Positions 16,573 through 25,305 are shown, counted from the first letter of the stretch. The stretch: DNA of 64,000 nucleotides from Marinomonas aquiplantarum (GCF_003314975.1 NZ_QNRF01000005.1:62001-126000); one strand, 5' to 3'. Notes: a model not told the origin generated them from the sequence alone. Program-made: numbers and translations.

Positions 16573-17313
16573 ATGAGTACACAAGATACAGCCGCTTTAA
16601 TCGAATCGGTCAACAAAATGACGGATACGGTGAGTGGTAAGGTTGGAGAGATTGATGCAAAATCACTCGAATTAGAGCGTCGAGTTGATGATAGTTTGGA
16701 CGCGTTAAATTTACGATTGCCGCGGCTGTTAGTGACTAAGAATATGCAAATGATGGATGGAAATGACGATGGTCTGCCGGACGACTGGGGGGTTGCAGCG
16801 GATGTTGACGGTGAGTTAATTTTTTCTGTTGTGCAGAGCTCGCAGGCGGCTGGGCGGACACAAGCTGTTGTAGATATGCTAGATGAGATAGAGCGGGATA
16901 TAAGGGAGGTTTATCCTGATTTTGATATTAGATCGAGCGAATATTATAGAGTTCCATTTAATGTTTGGCGGTTCTCTTGGTCTACTAAAAATACGTCGTG
17001 GCTGGCTTATCCGTATTCATCGGATGTGGGATCTGTAGGTTCTCTGTCAGTGTCTAATAATAGCTATGTGACGATGGGAGCATTTGTTCGTGTCGTCAGT
17101 GGTTCTTCTTGGGGTCGCTGGTGTAATGGTTCTACTATTGGAAAGTGGCGCTGGTGTTCGTTTGTTGTTGAACCGACGGGGGAGTTCGGTGCGTATACTG
17201 TATCCCATCCGTACCGAGGTACAGATGAGGGTGTGGTTGAGGTTGCTCTTGCGGGAGTGTGTACAGGGGTTGTTGATCATCCGTCTCAGTGGTTTTCTAT
17301 GTATCAAAGTTAG
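16573..17313 (+). CDS. Putative receptor-binding tail fibre tip
   Basis: 246 residues. A short coiled-coil start (VNKMTDTVSGKVGEIDAKSLELERRV) is followed by DGNDDGLPDDWG, a calcium-loop-like motif, and a Ser/Trp/Gly-rich beta C terminus (WGRWCNGSTIGKWRWCSFVV). Codon use shifts to G/T-rich relative to the preceding genes, a common sign of exchanged host-range modules. The chaperone-like gene directly downstream supports a tip role. Confidence 0.6.
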   Translation: MSTQDTAALIESVNKMTDTVSGKVGEIDAKSLELERRVDDSLDALNLRLPRLLVTKNMQMMDGNDDGLPDDWGVAADVDGELIFSVVQSSQAAGRTQAVVDMLDEIERDIREVYPDFDIRSSEYYRVPFNVWRFSWSTKNTSWLAYPYSSDVGSVGSLSVSNNSYVTMGAFVRVVSGSSWGRWCNGSTIGKWRWCSFVVEPTGEFGAYTVSHPYRGTDEGVVEVALAGVCTGVVDHPSQWFSMYQS

Positions 17314-17321
17314 GGGTTGTT

Positions 17322-17543
17322 ATGATTGATTTAGAAAGAGAAATGCATCCCATTGTAAAATGGCGAAATATTAAAACACGGCGCTTTCAGCTGTTGGTTG
17401 AGTCAGACTACACCCAAATGCCGGATTCTCCACTGTCCGACGAAAAGAAAAAAGAGTGGGCAGATTATCGCCAAGCCTTACGCGATATTCCAAACATTTA
17501 CGACAACCCAGACGATGTGGTCTGGCCAACAAAACCTGAATAA
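17322..17543 (+). CDS. Tail fibre assembly chaperone-like protein
   Basis: 73 residues. The C-terminal KKEWADYRQALRDIPNIYDNP with W-P-KP is the signature of the phage tail assembly chaperone family found after fibre genes (PF16778-like). It would help fold or trimerise the upstream fibre. It is followed by an intrinsic terminator that ends the first tail block. Confidence 0.78.
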   Translation: MIDLEREMHPIVKWRNIKTRRFQLLVESDYTQMPDSPLSDEKKKEWADYRQALRDIPNIYDNPDDVVWPTKPE

Positions 17544-17550
17544 ATAACCC

Positions 17551-17572
17551 CAGCCGCGAAAGCGGTTTTTTT
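17551..17572 (+). terminator. Intrinsic terminator after the fibre block
   Basis: CCGC-GAAA-GCGG hairpin followed by seven T. It marks a sharp base-composition boundary: downstream genes are C-rich on the top strand. Confidence 0.75.
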
Positions 17573-17588
17573 ACGTCTGGAGAAAGCC

Positions 17589-17792
17589 ATGACCACCAAA
17601 AAGCCCGCCACCACGCGGCAGAAATACCAAGTAAAAGCCCCATACCAATGCCCAAATACCAAGCATTGGCACCAAGTGGGCGACCGCGTCGAGCTGCTAC
17701 CAAGCGAAGCCGACTTCCTCATGCTTAGCGGCAAAATCGCCACAGCGACCGATGCCAACAAAAGCGCCACCAAAACCAAAGGAGAGGCCTAA
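17589..17792 (+). CDS. Small phage protein preceding the tail sheath
   Basis: 67 residues. YQVKAPYQCPNTKHWHQVGDRVELLPSEADFLMLSGKI is a compact beta domain flanked by basic low-complexity ends. Small proteins of this kind often precede the sheath gene in P2-like phages. Function unknown. The stop overlaps the sheath start (TAATG). Confidence 0.6.
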   Translation: MTTKKPATTRQKYQVKAPYQCPNTKHWHQVGDRVELLPSEADFLMLSGKIATATDANKSATKTKGEA

Positions 17793-18961
17793 TGCCAGAA
17801 ATCGCATCCTTCGTACACAACGGCATCAGCGTAGAAACCCACTCAGCGCCGCCGCCAATGGGGCCATTAGGTGGCGTAGTCATCGGCGTAGTGGGCACCG
17901 CCCCTGACGCCCACGAAAGCTACGCCAAAAACACCCCCATTCGAGTTGCCAACATGGCCGCCGCGGCCAAACTCGACACAGTGGGAGACGAACGCGGCAC
18001 CCTATGGCGCACCTGTTACGAGCTGCTCCGCATCGTTTCCGTACCCATCTACGTCATCATCGTAGAAGAGGGCAACGATGTCGCCGACACCACCAACAAC
18101 ATCCTCGGCAGCATTGATCCAACAACAGGCCAGCGAACCGGCATCCAAGCCCTAGCCGACTGCATGGAAGTCCCCACCCACATCGCCGCACCGGGGTTCA
18201 ACACCAAACCCGTAGCCGATGCACTCGCCGCCATGGGCAAACGCCTCTTTGCCATCCCAGTGGGAGACGGCCCCAACACCAACGACAACCAAGCCGTAGA
18301 ATACTCAAAATCATTGGGTGGCGAAGGCACAGGCTACGACGCTTACTACCTAGTCGATCCGTTTGTGTCGGTCTACAGCCAAGCGGCGAAAGGCAACGTC
18401 TACTTCTCAGCCGCCGCCATCGCCCTCACATGCTTTGCACGGGTCAACCCATGGGAAAGCCCAGCCAAAGGTGGCATGGGTGTTTTAATCGACGGCACCG
18501 CGCGCACCATCGACTACAACATCATGGACAAAGCCACCAATGGCGACCTAATGAACCGCTTTGGCTTATCCTACTTTGCCCGCACCTCACTCGGTGGCTT
18601 CTCACTCATAGGCAACCGCTGCGTCATGGGGCGCTTCGTATCACAAGTGGGCTTGGAATACACCATCATTCGCAAACTGGCCAAAACCGCCCAGCGCGCC
18701 ATGGCTCGTAACCTCAGCGAATCCTTCATGAACCAAGAAATTGAAAAACTCAACTTCTGGCTCAAATCCCTACAAGCCGACGAAACCATCATGGGCGCAC
18801 AAGTCTACCTGCACCCAACCCTCAACAACGTCGAAAACTACACCAACGGCGAATGGCACATCGCCATCAAATACCACGGCTACGCGCCAAACGAACACAT
18901 GGTGTACCACCTAATCGAAGACGTAGGCATCGTCGAATCATTCCTAGAAGGAGTTCTCTAA
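17792..18961 (+). CDS. FI: Contractile tail sheath protein, P2 FI family
   Basis: 389 residues, the usual FI length. PPMGPLGGVVIGVVGTAPDA near the start, the helical middle with LYHPTL-like AQVYLHPTLNNVENYTNGEW, and GYAPNEHMVYHLIEDVGIVESFL at the end match P2 FI. It polymerises around the tube and contracts to drive the spike. Directly followed by the tube gene. Confidence 0.92.
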   Translation: MPEIASFVHNGISVETHSAPPPMGPLGGVVIGVVGTAPDAHESYAKNTPIRVANMAAAAKLDTVGDERGTLWRTCYELLRIVSVPIYVIIVEEGNDVADTTNNILGSIDPTTGQRTGIQALADCMEVPTHIAAPGFNTKPVADALAAMGKRLFAIPVGDGPNTNDNQAVEYSKSLGGEGTGYDAYYLVDPFVSVYSQAAKGNVYFSAAAIALTCFARVNPWESPAKGGMGVLIDGTARTIDYNIMDKATNGDLMNRFGLSYFARTSLGGFSLIGNRCVMGRFVSQVGLEYTIIRKLAKTAQRAMARNLSESFMNQEIEKLNFWLKSLQADETIMGAQVYLHPTLNNVENYTNGEWHIAIKYHGYAPNEHMVYHLIEDVGIVESFLEGVL

Positions 18962-18962
18962 C

Positions 18963-19469
18963 ATGGCAGGACAACGCACCCGCATCAGCCGCATGGCCAT
19001 CATCAACGGTGAACCGCTCATCAAAGAACTGGACGAATTCACCCCGCCCGAAGTCAAAAAAACCATGCAAGAAACCCGAGGTGGCTCCTTCATCCCCGGT
19101 GAAATCATGGTTGGCCTCGAAAAAATGACTGCCAAATACAAAATCAAAGGCGCCAACCAAGCCCTGCTGTCAGCCTTTGGGCTGGCCGATGGCGAAATGT
19201 GCCAGGTCAACGTCAACGAATCCCACCAAGACGAAGACGGCAACCACTTCGCCATCAAATACAGCATCACAGGGGAAATCACCGGCGTCACCGAAGCCGC
19301 CAGCAAAATGGGCGAACTGCCAGACCACGAAATTGAAATGACAGTCAGCGCCTACAAAAAAACCGAAGCGGGCAAAACCCTTTACGAAATCGACCGTAAC
19401 GCCCAAATCCTCAACCTTGGCAACGGTGACCTACTGGCCGCCCACCGTCGCAACGTCGGCTTGCCGTAA
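18963..19469 (+). CDS. FII: Tail tube protein, P2 FII family
   Basis: 168 residues (P2 FII: 172). RMAIINGEPLIKELDEFTPPEV, GGSFIPGEIMVGLEKM and SAYKKTEAGKTLYEIDRNAQI are characteristic. It builds the inner tube through which DNA passes. The order FI-FII-E-T is that of P2. Confidence 0.92.
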   Translation: MAGQRTRISRMAIINGEPLIKELDEFTPPEVKKTMQETRGGSFIPGEIMVGLEKMTAKYKIKGANQALLSAFGLADGEMCQVNVNESHQDEDGNHFAIKYSITGEITGVTEAASKMGELPDHEIEMTVSAYKKTEAGKTLYEIDRNAQILNLGNGDLLAAHRRNVGLP

Positions 19470-19506
19470 ACACTCGCCAGCAAACCACTTCATCCCAACC
19501 CAAAGC

Positions 19507-19528
19507 GCCACCTAGGCCACTAGGTGGC
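19507..19528 (+). promoter_or_regulatory. Hairpin between tube and tail-chaperone genes
   Basis: A perfect 9-bp stem, GCCACCTAG/CTAGGTGGC, with a 4-nt loop, 31 nt before the E start. There is no T run, so termination is unlikely. It may set the large drop in expression between the tube and the chaperone by processing or stabilising the mRNA; that is inference. Confidence 0.4.
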
Positions 19529-19559
19529 ACTCCCAAACAACACACCAAAGAGAACCCCC

Positions 19560-20117
19560 ATGTTCCAACCACAAAAACACACACTCGTCTGGCCAACCAA
19601 AAGCGACAAAGGCGAACCCATCGCCCACGTACATTACCAACCCCTCACCATGGGGCAGCACCGAACACTGTCAGAACAGCACAAAAACAACGACACCCAG
19701 CTCCTGCGTGCCTGCATCAGCGCCAGCACCGGCCTAAGCGAAACAGAAATCAAAAGCCTCGTCACCCCAGACTACACCAGCATCCAAAACCAAGTGCTAG
19801 AGCTGATGAATGCCACCGCCAGCCAACTTATAGAAGGCGAATTCGACAGCGCCGCGCCAACCTTACTCATCCCCATCCAAAGCGACAGTGGCCAACAGAA
19901 AACCCAATACACCCTCAAACCGCCCACCGTCGCCACCACCGACCTAATGGACACCCACGCCAACGAATGGGAGCGCACCATCTTCATCAGCTCAAGCTGC
20001 ACAGGCTTCAGCCAAAGCGAACTAGAACGGCTCAGCCTGTCAGACTGGAACCAACTGCAAGAGCGACTCATTGATTTTTTGCAACAACCGGCGGCTTACT
20101 TTCACCCAAAGACATAG
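19560..20117 (+). CDS. E: Tail assembly chaperone E (short product)
   Basis: 185 residues from the ATG at 19560. LVWPTKSDKGEPIAHVHYQPLTMGQHRTL and the helical remainder fit the phage tail assembly chaperone group between tube and tape measure (P2 gpE position). It ends FLQQPAAYFHPKT just after a slippery heptamer, so it is the zero-frame product of a frameshifting pair. The ORF upstream to 19524 has no ribosome binding site. Confidence 0.8.
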   Translation: MFQPQKHTLVWPTKSDKGEPIAHVHYQPLTMGQHRTLSEQHKNNDTQLLRACISASTGLSETEIKSLVTPDYTSIQNQVLELMNATASQLIEGEFDSAAPTLLIPIQSDSGQQKTQYTLKPPTVATTDLMDTHANEWERTIFISSSCTGFSQSELERLSLSDWNQLQERLIDFLQQPAAYFHPKT

Positions 20118-20245
20118 AAACCCTGACCGACATCATCCCGCTGGTTTACCACGTACCACCGTCTGAAATCTTAAACTGGCGCATCGACGAAGCCATGCGC
20201 CGCTACCACCTAGCCGCCGCCAAACTAGGAATACAAAAGAGGTAA
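19560..20245 (+). CDS. E': Tail assembly chaperone E+E' made by programmed -1 frameshift
   Basis: At 20075-20081 the zero frame reads GAT TTT TTG, giving the slippery heptamer T TTT TTG. A -1 slip there continues through an otherwise unused open frame to the TAA at 20243-20245, 3 nt before the tape measure GTG. The extension encodes about 54 residues (LSPKDIETLTDIIPLVYHV, PPSEILNWRIDEAMRRYHL), matching the size and place of P2 gpE'. The fused product is about 228 residues and would chaperone the tape measure. The same heptamer is used by P2-like E/E' pairs. Whether a downstream structure stimulates the shift is not resolved. Confidence 0.85.
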
Positions 20246-20248
20246 ACC

Positions 20249-23209
20249 GTGGCTGACTCCAAAATCTCCATCGCACTTTCCGCCGTCGACAAATTCACCA
20301 AACCCGCGAAAAACATCATCCAAACAGCAGGGAAGCTAGAACACCAAATCACCCAAACCGACAAACACCTAAAAGGCCTAAGCGACCAACAAAACCTAAT
20401 CACCCGCTTCAAAAAACTCACCGCAGGCCTAGACCAAACCCGCGCGGCCATGAAACAAGCCGCCCAACAAACCAACCAACTCAAACAAAACCAAACCAAC
20501 GCCAAAGCCGCACTGGCACAACACACCACAGCTCTAGACCAAGCCGAGCGCAGCGTCCTAAAACTGGCCAAAACCCAAGGCGCACACGCCGAACAGCTCG
20601 CCCAAGCCAAACAACACGTAAAACAACTCACCCAAGCCCAAAGCGCCGCCACCAAGCAATACTCGGCCGAACTCGCCAACGCCCAAAAACAAGCCTTAAA
20701 CACCGCCAAAGCCTACGGTGCCGAGTCCAAACAAGCCAAAGCGGCCACTGCCAAGGTACAACAACTCACCAAAGCCAAAGCCATAGCCGCCAAGCAACAG
20801 GCCACCGCGCTGGCGAACGCCCAAAACAACGTCAAAAAAGCCGCAGCAGCCTATGGCGCGCATTCCCAACAAGTCAAAGCCGCCACCGCCAAGGTACAAC
20901 AACTCACCCAAGCCAAAAAAGCCGCCGAAAAAACCTACAAACAAGAACAAGCCCAGCTCAAAAACGCCCAAATTAAAAGCACCCAGCTCACCAACGCCTA
21001 CGGCAAACAAGCCAAAGAACTAGGCGGATTACGCAAAGACATGAGCGCCGCTGGCTTGAAAATGAATTCACTCGGCGCACAAGAGCTCAAACTCGCGCGC
21101 CAAACCGACCAAGCCAGCCAGGCACTAGACCGCCAAAAAGCAAAACTGCAAAAAATCCAAACCCTAAAAGGGCGCATAGCAGACAGAAACGCCCAAAAAG
21201 GCGAACTCGTCGGCCAAGCCGTTGGCCTTGCCGTCAAAACCGCGCCGCTCATCATGGCAAGCAAACGTGCCGTCGAATACGAAAGCACCTTTGCCGACGT
21301 CAAAAAAGTCGTCAACTTCACCGACCAAAAAGAAGAAGCCCAATACCGCACCCAAATGATGAAACTGGCAGGGCGGCTAGGCGTAGAACAACAAGGCATC
21401 GCCGACATCGTCACCGCCGCAGGCCAATCCGGCATCGAAAAAGACCAACTCTTACAATTTGCCGAATCCGCCACCAAAATGAGCGTCGCGTGGGACGTAT
21501 CCGCCGAAGAAGCCGGCAGCACACTCGCCACATGGCGCGCCGCCATGGGCCTCACCCAAAAGAACGCCCTAGACCTAGCCGACAGCACCAACTACCTCAG
21601 CAACAACATGAACGCCAAGGCAAAAGACATTGCCGCCGTCATGGTGCGCCAAGGCTCCACCGCCATGGGTGCAGGGCTTAACTACAACCAAACCGCCGCG
21701 CTCTCCGCCAGCCTCATCGCCGGTGGTGCCACCCAAGAAGTCGCCGCCACCGCCCTCAAAAACATCACCGGCCGCCTCACCACAGGCTACGCCGCCACCG
21801 CCGCCCAACAAGACGCCATGGGGCGCATCGGCTTTGATGCGGAAGAGCTCGCGGACATGATGCAACAAGACGCCCAAGGCACGCTGGTGGAAGTCATGCG
21901 TGGCCTACAAGACGTCAACGCCACCGACCGAGGTGCCGTCATTTCCCAACTCTTTGGGGAAGAAGTAAAAGGCGCGGTCGCCAAACTCGTAACCACACTC
22001 GATGACGACAAAAACGGCCTCGTCGCCGCCTTTGCCAAAGTCGCCAACCAAGCCGACCGAGCCAACAGCGTCAACGACGAATACGCCAACCGTGCTGCCA
22101 CTCGTGGCCACAAACTCGCCATGCTCGGTGCCAAATTTGACCGCATGACCATAGTGTTAGGCGACCGACTCTTACCCGTACTCGACGCCGTCTTACCGCC
22201 ACTCATGACCGCCGTAGACGGCATCGCCAACTTTGCCGAAGCCAACCCCAAGCTCACCAGCAGCTTGCTGGGCGTGGCCGCTGCCATCGCCGCCGTAAAA
22301 GCCGGCGCCATCGCCTTCAAACTCGCCAAACTCACCCTTGGCAACGGCCGTGACCGACTCAACCTTGGGCGCACCAAACTCAACCTAAGCACCGACCAAA
22401 CCACACAAAGCGCCAACCGAGCATCACGCTCCCTAGACCGACTCAACCGCAAACTAAACGGACTCGGCGCAGGCGCAGGGTATGGCGGCAGAGCAAGAAG
22501 GGCAGGCGCAAGAACAGCAAACAGCGGAAACACACGAGGAAGCAGCCGACTCGCCACCCTCAGATACCATGAAGAACACATTGCCGACGCCAACACCACC
22601 CGCCAACGCGCGGGTGGTCGAAAAGGCAGCCGAATAGCTGGCCGTTTTGGCAAACTCAGCGGCTTTACAGGCCTAAAAAGCGCAGGGCGATTCTTCCGAC
22701 CGCTGGACATGGCCATGCAGGGCATGAGCCTCGCCTCCGCCATATCCCAAGGCAGCGGCACCGACATCGGCGCGACCGCAGGGGACATGGTAGGGGGAAT
22801 GGGCGGCGCGGCGGCGGGTGGCCTAGCCGGAGCCGCCATAGGTTCCGTCGTGCCCATTATCGGCACTGCCATTGGTGGTTTAGTTGGCTCCATCGCAGGT
22901 GGCATGGGCGGTGGCTCTTTGGGGGAATGGATAGGCGGCAAACTGGGCGGCTGGTTCTCCGAAGACAAAACCGACCAACCCGCACCAGATGCCATCGCCA
23001 AGCAAAGCCAACAGCTACAAAACAACAACAAAAGCATGACCTTCGCGCCAACCATCCACCTTACACCAACAGGCAACTCAAGTTACGACCAACAGCTCAG
23101 TGACCAAGTGATAGAAAGACTCAAAGCCGAATTTGGCTATAGCGCCATGGGCAACATGGACGTGGCGACAAGGGCCGATGGAAGCTTGGGGGATAAGCGA
23201 GGGAGTTAG
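20249..23209 (+). CDS. T: Tape measure protein, P2 gpT-like
   Basis: 986 residues from GTG 20249 (AAGAGG upstream). Residues ~1-330 are a long alanine/glutamine/lysine coiled coil with internal repeats (AKVQQLT-AK twice). The next part has the phage-tail minor/TP901-type core (YESTFADVKKVVNF, GQSGIEKDQLLQFAESATKM). Near the C terminus is a glycine-zipper membrane-active region (GGLAGAAIGSVVPIIG, GGLVGSIAGGMGG). It sets tail length and probably lines the DNA channel in the host membrane. Its final 61-63 bp recur twice downstream at 24907 and 25127. Confidence 0.9.
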   Translation: MADSKISIALSAVDKFTKPAKNIIQTAGKLEHQITQTDKHLKGLSDQQNLITRFKKLTAGLDQTRAAMKQAAQQTNQLKQNQTNAKAALAQHTTALDQAERSVLKLAKTQGAHAEQLAQAKQHVKQLTQAQSAATKQYSAELANAQKQALNTAKAYGAESKQAKAATAKVQQLTKAKAIAAKQQATALANAQNNVKKAAAAYGAHSQQVKAATAKVQQLTQAKKAAEKTYKQEQAQLKNAQIKSTQLTNAYGKQAKELGGLRKDMSAAGLKMNSLGAQELKLARQTDQASQALDRQKAKLQKIQTLKGRIADRNAQKGELVGQAVGLAVKTAPLIMASKRAVEYESTFADVKKVVNFTDQKEEAQYRTQMMKLAGRLGVEQQGIADIVTAAGQSGIEKDQLLQFAESATKMSVAWDVSAEEAGSTLATWRAAMGLTQKNALDLADSTNYLSNNMNAKAKDIAAVMVRQGSTAMGAGLNYNQTAALSASLIAGGATQEVAATALKNITGRLTTGYAATAAQQDAMGRIGFDAEELADMMQQDAQGTLVEVMRGLQDVNATDRGAVISQLFGEEVKGAVAKLVTTLDDDKNGLVAAFAKVANQADRANSVNDEYANRAATRGHKLAMLGAKFDRMTIVLGDRLLPVLDAVLPPLMTAVDGIANFAEANPKLTSSLLGVAAAIAAVKAGAIAFKLAKLTLGNGRDRLNLGRTKLNLSTDQTTQSANRASRSLDRLNRKLNGLGAGAGYGGRARRAGARTANSGNTRGSSRLATLRYHEEHIADANTTRQRAGGRKGSRIAGRFGKLSGFTGLKSAGRFFRPLDMAMQGMSLASAISQGSGTDIGATAGDMVGGMGGAAAGGLAGAAIGSVVPIIGTAIGGLVGSIAGGMGGGSLGEWIGGKLGGWFSEDKTDQPAPDAIAKQSQQLQNNNKSMTFAPTIHLTPTGNSSYDQQLSDQVIERLKAEFGYSAMGNMDVATRADGSLGDKRGS

Positions 23210-23215
23210 GTTCTT

Positions 23216-23243
23216 AGTGCCTTTCAACGGTTTGAAAGGCACT
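23216..23243. terminator. Perfect 12-bp hairpin after the tape measure
   Basis: AGTGCCTTTCAA/TTGAAAGGCACT with a CGGT loop, 7 nt after the tape-measure stop and 33 nt from the convergent HEPN gene. There is no strong T run on either strand. It probably marks transcript ends for both. Confidence 0.5.
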
Positions 23244-23275
23244 GGTAAGTCAATAGATCTAATTTGGCTTAAGGC

Positions 23276-23719
23276 TTAGACGTTGGATGTTTTTTGCTGT
23301 GGTGTAAGGTCATTAACAATAATTGGTAAGTCGCGTAATATTTTTTTTACATTAATATTGTGTTGCTCTATTTCACGGACATCAATTTCACTATCAAGTA
23401 AATAGTCAGCTTTGCACCGCAATGTCTTTGCTTGAAGTAGCCATCGTGAAATGGTTCTCATGCGTTGAGCATTTTTTTTGTTGCCAGCAGAAGATGTAGG
23501 AACATTCTTTAATTGCTGAATTAAACGCTCATGTGAGCCTGTATCAGTATTTTCAGCTTGAGGTAACTTATCACCTAGCAATTTGCACTCATGATAGGCT
23601 GCGTAATAGCTCTTATGAATACAAGTTCTTAGGGCTTGGTTTTTATGTGCATAATCTTCAATAGTCGTTTCATTGAATAGGTATTTAGAAAACTCAATCA
23701 ACTCATCCGTAGCTGTCAT
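23276..23719 (-). CDS. HEPN-like (UPF0332-type) protein
   Basis: 147 residues, all helical. RTCIHKSYYAAYHECKLL (R31, H35, H43) and the later LRCKADYLLDSEI resemble the HEPN/UPF0332 core, where a conserved Tyr-rich helix pairs with an R-ADY helix. HEPN proteins include ribonuclease toxins and their structural relatives, and activity cannot be judged here. It is the second gene of a minus-strand pair, 19 nt after the TPR-like gene, inserted against the direction of the tail operon. Confidence 0.55.
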   Translation of the reverse strand: MTATDELIEFSKYLFNETTIEDYAHKNQALRTCIHKSYYAAYHECKLLGDKLPQAENTDTGSHERLIQQLKNVPTSSAGNKKNAQRMRTISRWLLQAKTLRCKADYLLDSEIDVREIEQHNINVKKILRDLPIIVNDLTPQQKTSNV

Positions 23720-23738
23720 AGACTCAAATTCCTTATGG

Positions 23739-24524
23739 TTAGATAAATCTGGTCACGACTAGATCAGATATTTCGTCAAGGTGTTCCTGTTCAATTAATT
23801 CTTCAATGAAAAGGTCATTCAAATCTGATACTTTCATTGGATCATGCACAGCACCGAATGTAACTAAATTAGATAGCCAAACTTCGTATTCATCTGTGAT
23901 TGTCTCAGACTGAACTGAGAAGTTCTCAATTTGGTACTTACTGAAAAAGGAATCTAAAAAGGTATTATATTCAACATACTGTTCAATCGAAATGTCTCTT
24001 TCTTCAAAAAAATCTAATAATGCTTTTGAAGCGTAAGCTTGATTTTCATCAACTGTTAGATTAAGTCGCGACATATATGGCTCCAACTTTACAAGATATT
24101 GATCATACATTCCTAAATATCTATATATTTTTTCTAGCTCTCTTACTGCATTTATTGACGGCGGATTACAGAATGCTAATTTTTCAAGGATCGCAATTGC
24201 ATCCTTAGTTTGCCCCATCATCCTTAATCCCATTGCATAGTTAAGGCTCACAGTCTCATTTTCATTACAACTTAAAGCACTATAGTATGCTTCATCTAGT
24301 TTAGCTCTATCTGCACAAGCCGTTGCGAGCATCATTTCAGCAGAGTATCCAACAAATGGCGCAGAGTTAATTAATTTAGCAACCTCATGCTCAATGTTCT
24401 GAGTCATACGATGTATCGTAAACTCATCGCGTTTGCCAAAAAAACTTCTTGCGAATGTTAGTTCATCACATAGAGTTTCAATCTCTTGAAGCTTTTCTGA
24501 AAAGGCTACTTGTGGTTCTGACAT
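23739..24524 (-). CDS. TPR-like helical repeat protein, partner of the HEPN protein
   Basis: 261 residues from the ATG at 24524 (GGAAA 7 nt upstream; longer starts at 24545 and 24554 lack a ribosome binding site). The middle has helix-pair repeats of TPR style: ETVSLNYAMGLRMMGQTKDAIAILEKLA, then a similar pair ending RYLGMYDQYLVKLEPY. The ends are acidic. Such scaffolds often sense or hold a toxic partner. It precedes the HEPN gene by 19 nt on the same strand. I do not recognise a named family. Confidence 0.55.
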   Translation of the reverse strand: MSEPQVAFSEKLQEIETLCDELTFARSFFGKRDEFTIHRMTQNIEHEVAKLINSAPFVGYSAEMMLATACADRAKLDEAYYSALSCNENETVSLNYAMGLRMMGQTKDAIAILEKLAFCNPPSINAVRELEKIYRYLGMYDQYLVKLEPYMSRLNLTVDENQAYASKALLDFFEERDISIEQYVEYNTFLDSFFSKYQIENFSVQSETITDEYEVWLSNLVTFGAVHDPMKVSDLNDLFIEELIEQEHLDEISDLVVTRFI

Positions 24525-24554
24525 TAATAAATTTCCAAAATACATGCTGATCAA

Positions 24555-24906
24555 AATTTCGCCGATAGTACCAGCTTAGATCATGTTAGTGAACTTAACA
24601 GTGTCTAATAGTTGGTATTTACGACAACTTAACTCAAAAAAATACATTTCTTTGCATATCTAAGATTGATAGATGATGGAGGCATTCAAGCAAATTTGAG
24701 ACTGCATCATAGCCATGAACTCTTTGTTTTCCATCGAAAATGTATGTTGAAAAGTAGATCTAGACATAATTGAATGGGCCATCCTAGCTTTATATTTGGT
24801 GTGTTTTTGCTTAACTTTGAAGCCATCTTACATAGATAAATGGAGTTGGTCACTACTTTGTTTCAAAAAATATCATTGAAAATCGTCCGGATTTGCACCC
24901 GGCATG
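24555..24906. other. AT-rich intergenic stretch upstream of the TPR/HEPN pair
   Basis: About 350 bp with no open frame I can support on either strand. It must hold the minus-strand promoter of the TPR/HEPN operon. It ends at the first duplicated tape-measure tail, and the base composition is unlike the C-rich tail genes. Confidence 0.5.
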
Positions 24907-24969
24907 ATGGGCAACATGGACGTGGCGACAAGGGCGGATGGGAGCTTGACTGACAAACGAACGAGTTAA
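24907..24969 (+). repeat. Duplicated 3' end of the tape measure gene (copy 2)
   Basis: 63 bp starting ATGGGCAACATGGACGTGGC and still encoding MGNMDVATRADGSLTDKRTS plus a stop. The authentic tape measure ends MGNMDVATRADGSLGDKRGS at 23150-23209. Identity is high over the first 30 bp and falls toward the stop. It lies after the inserted TPR/HEPN operon in the tape-measure orientation. Confidence 0.85.
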
Positions 24970-25081
24970 TGTCTAACCTGATCTACCGTTTTGGTAGCTC
25001 AGGTTGGCTCTTTCTAAGTCGCTTGTGCGGCGCTAAATGGGGGTCGGTGAAATGCAGCCCCCCATAAATGCTTTAAAGCAC

Positions 25082-25108
25082 CAAGGAGGAACGAATCGTT
25101 CCTCCTTG
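25082..25108. terminator. 13-bp perfect inverted repeat between tape-measure tail copies
   Basis: CAAGGAGGAACGA and its exact complement around one central base. With a second hairpin at about 24975-25005 (AACCTGA...TCAGGTT), it fills the 157-bp spacer between tail copies 2 and 3, which has no gene. It is probably a terminator or a recombination scar. Confidence 0.5.
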
Positions 25109-25126
25109 TAACCATAGGTACAGGGA

Positions 25127-25187
25127 ATGGGCAACATGAACGTATCCACAAGGGCAGATGGGGCTTGACGGATAAGCGGGGGAATTA
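25127..25187 (+). repeat. Duplicated 3' end of the tape measure gene (copy 3, decayed)
   Basis: About 61 bp starting ATGGGCAACATGAACGTATC, with the same order of motifs as copy 2 but with substitutions and a deletion that breaks the frame. It sits directly upstream of the next cargo block at 25306. Confidence 0.8.
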
Positions 25188-25305
25188 AGTTAGAAGTTGA
25201 GGTGAATTGCTGGTGTTGAAATCTGAAGGTATTAGGTATCATTAGATTTAATCTGAGAGTGGTTGTTTTTTAATTTATGGTTGTTTAGAACCTAGAGGAG
25301 AATAA

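Noticed and set aside
20203..21591. Minus-strand frames of 104-197 codons opposite the tape measure start
   Set aside because: Trp/Cys/Ala-rich products typical of reversed coiled-coil coding sequence.
21787..23076. A 429-codon minus-strand frame opposite the tape measure
   Set aside because: It is an antisense shadow of a C-rich coding region, with low-complexity Pro/Ala/Ser content and no ribosome binding site.
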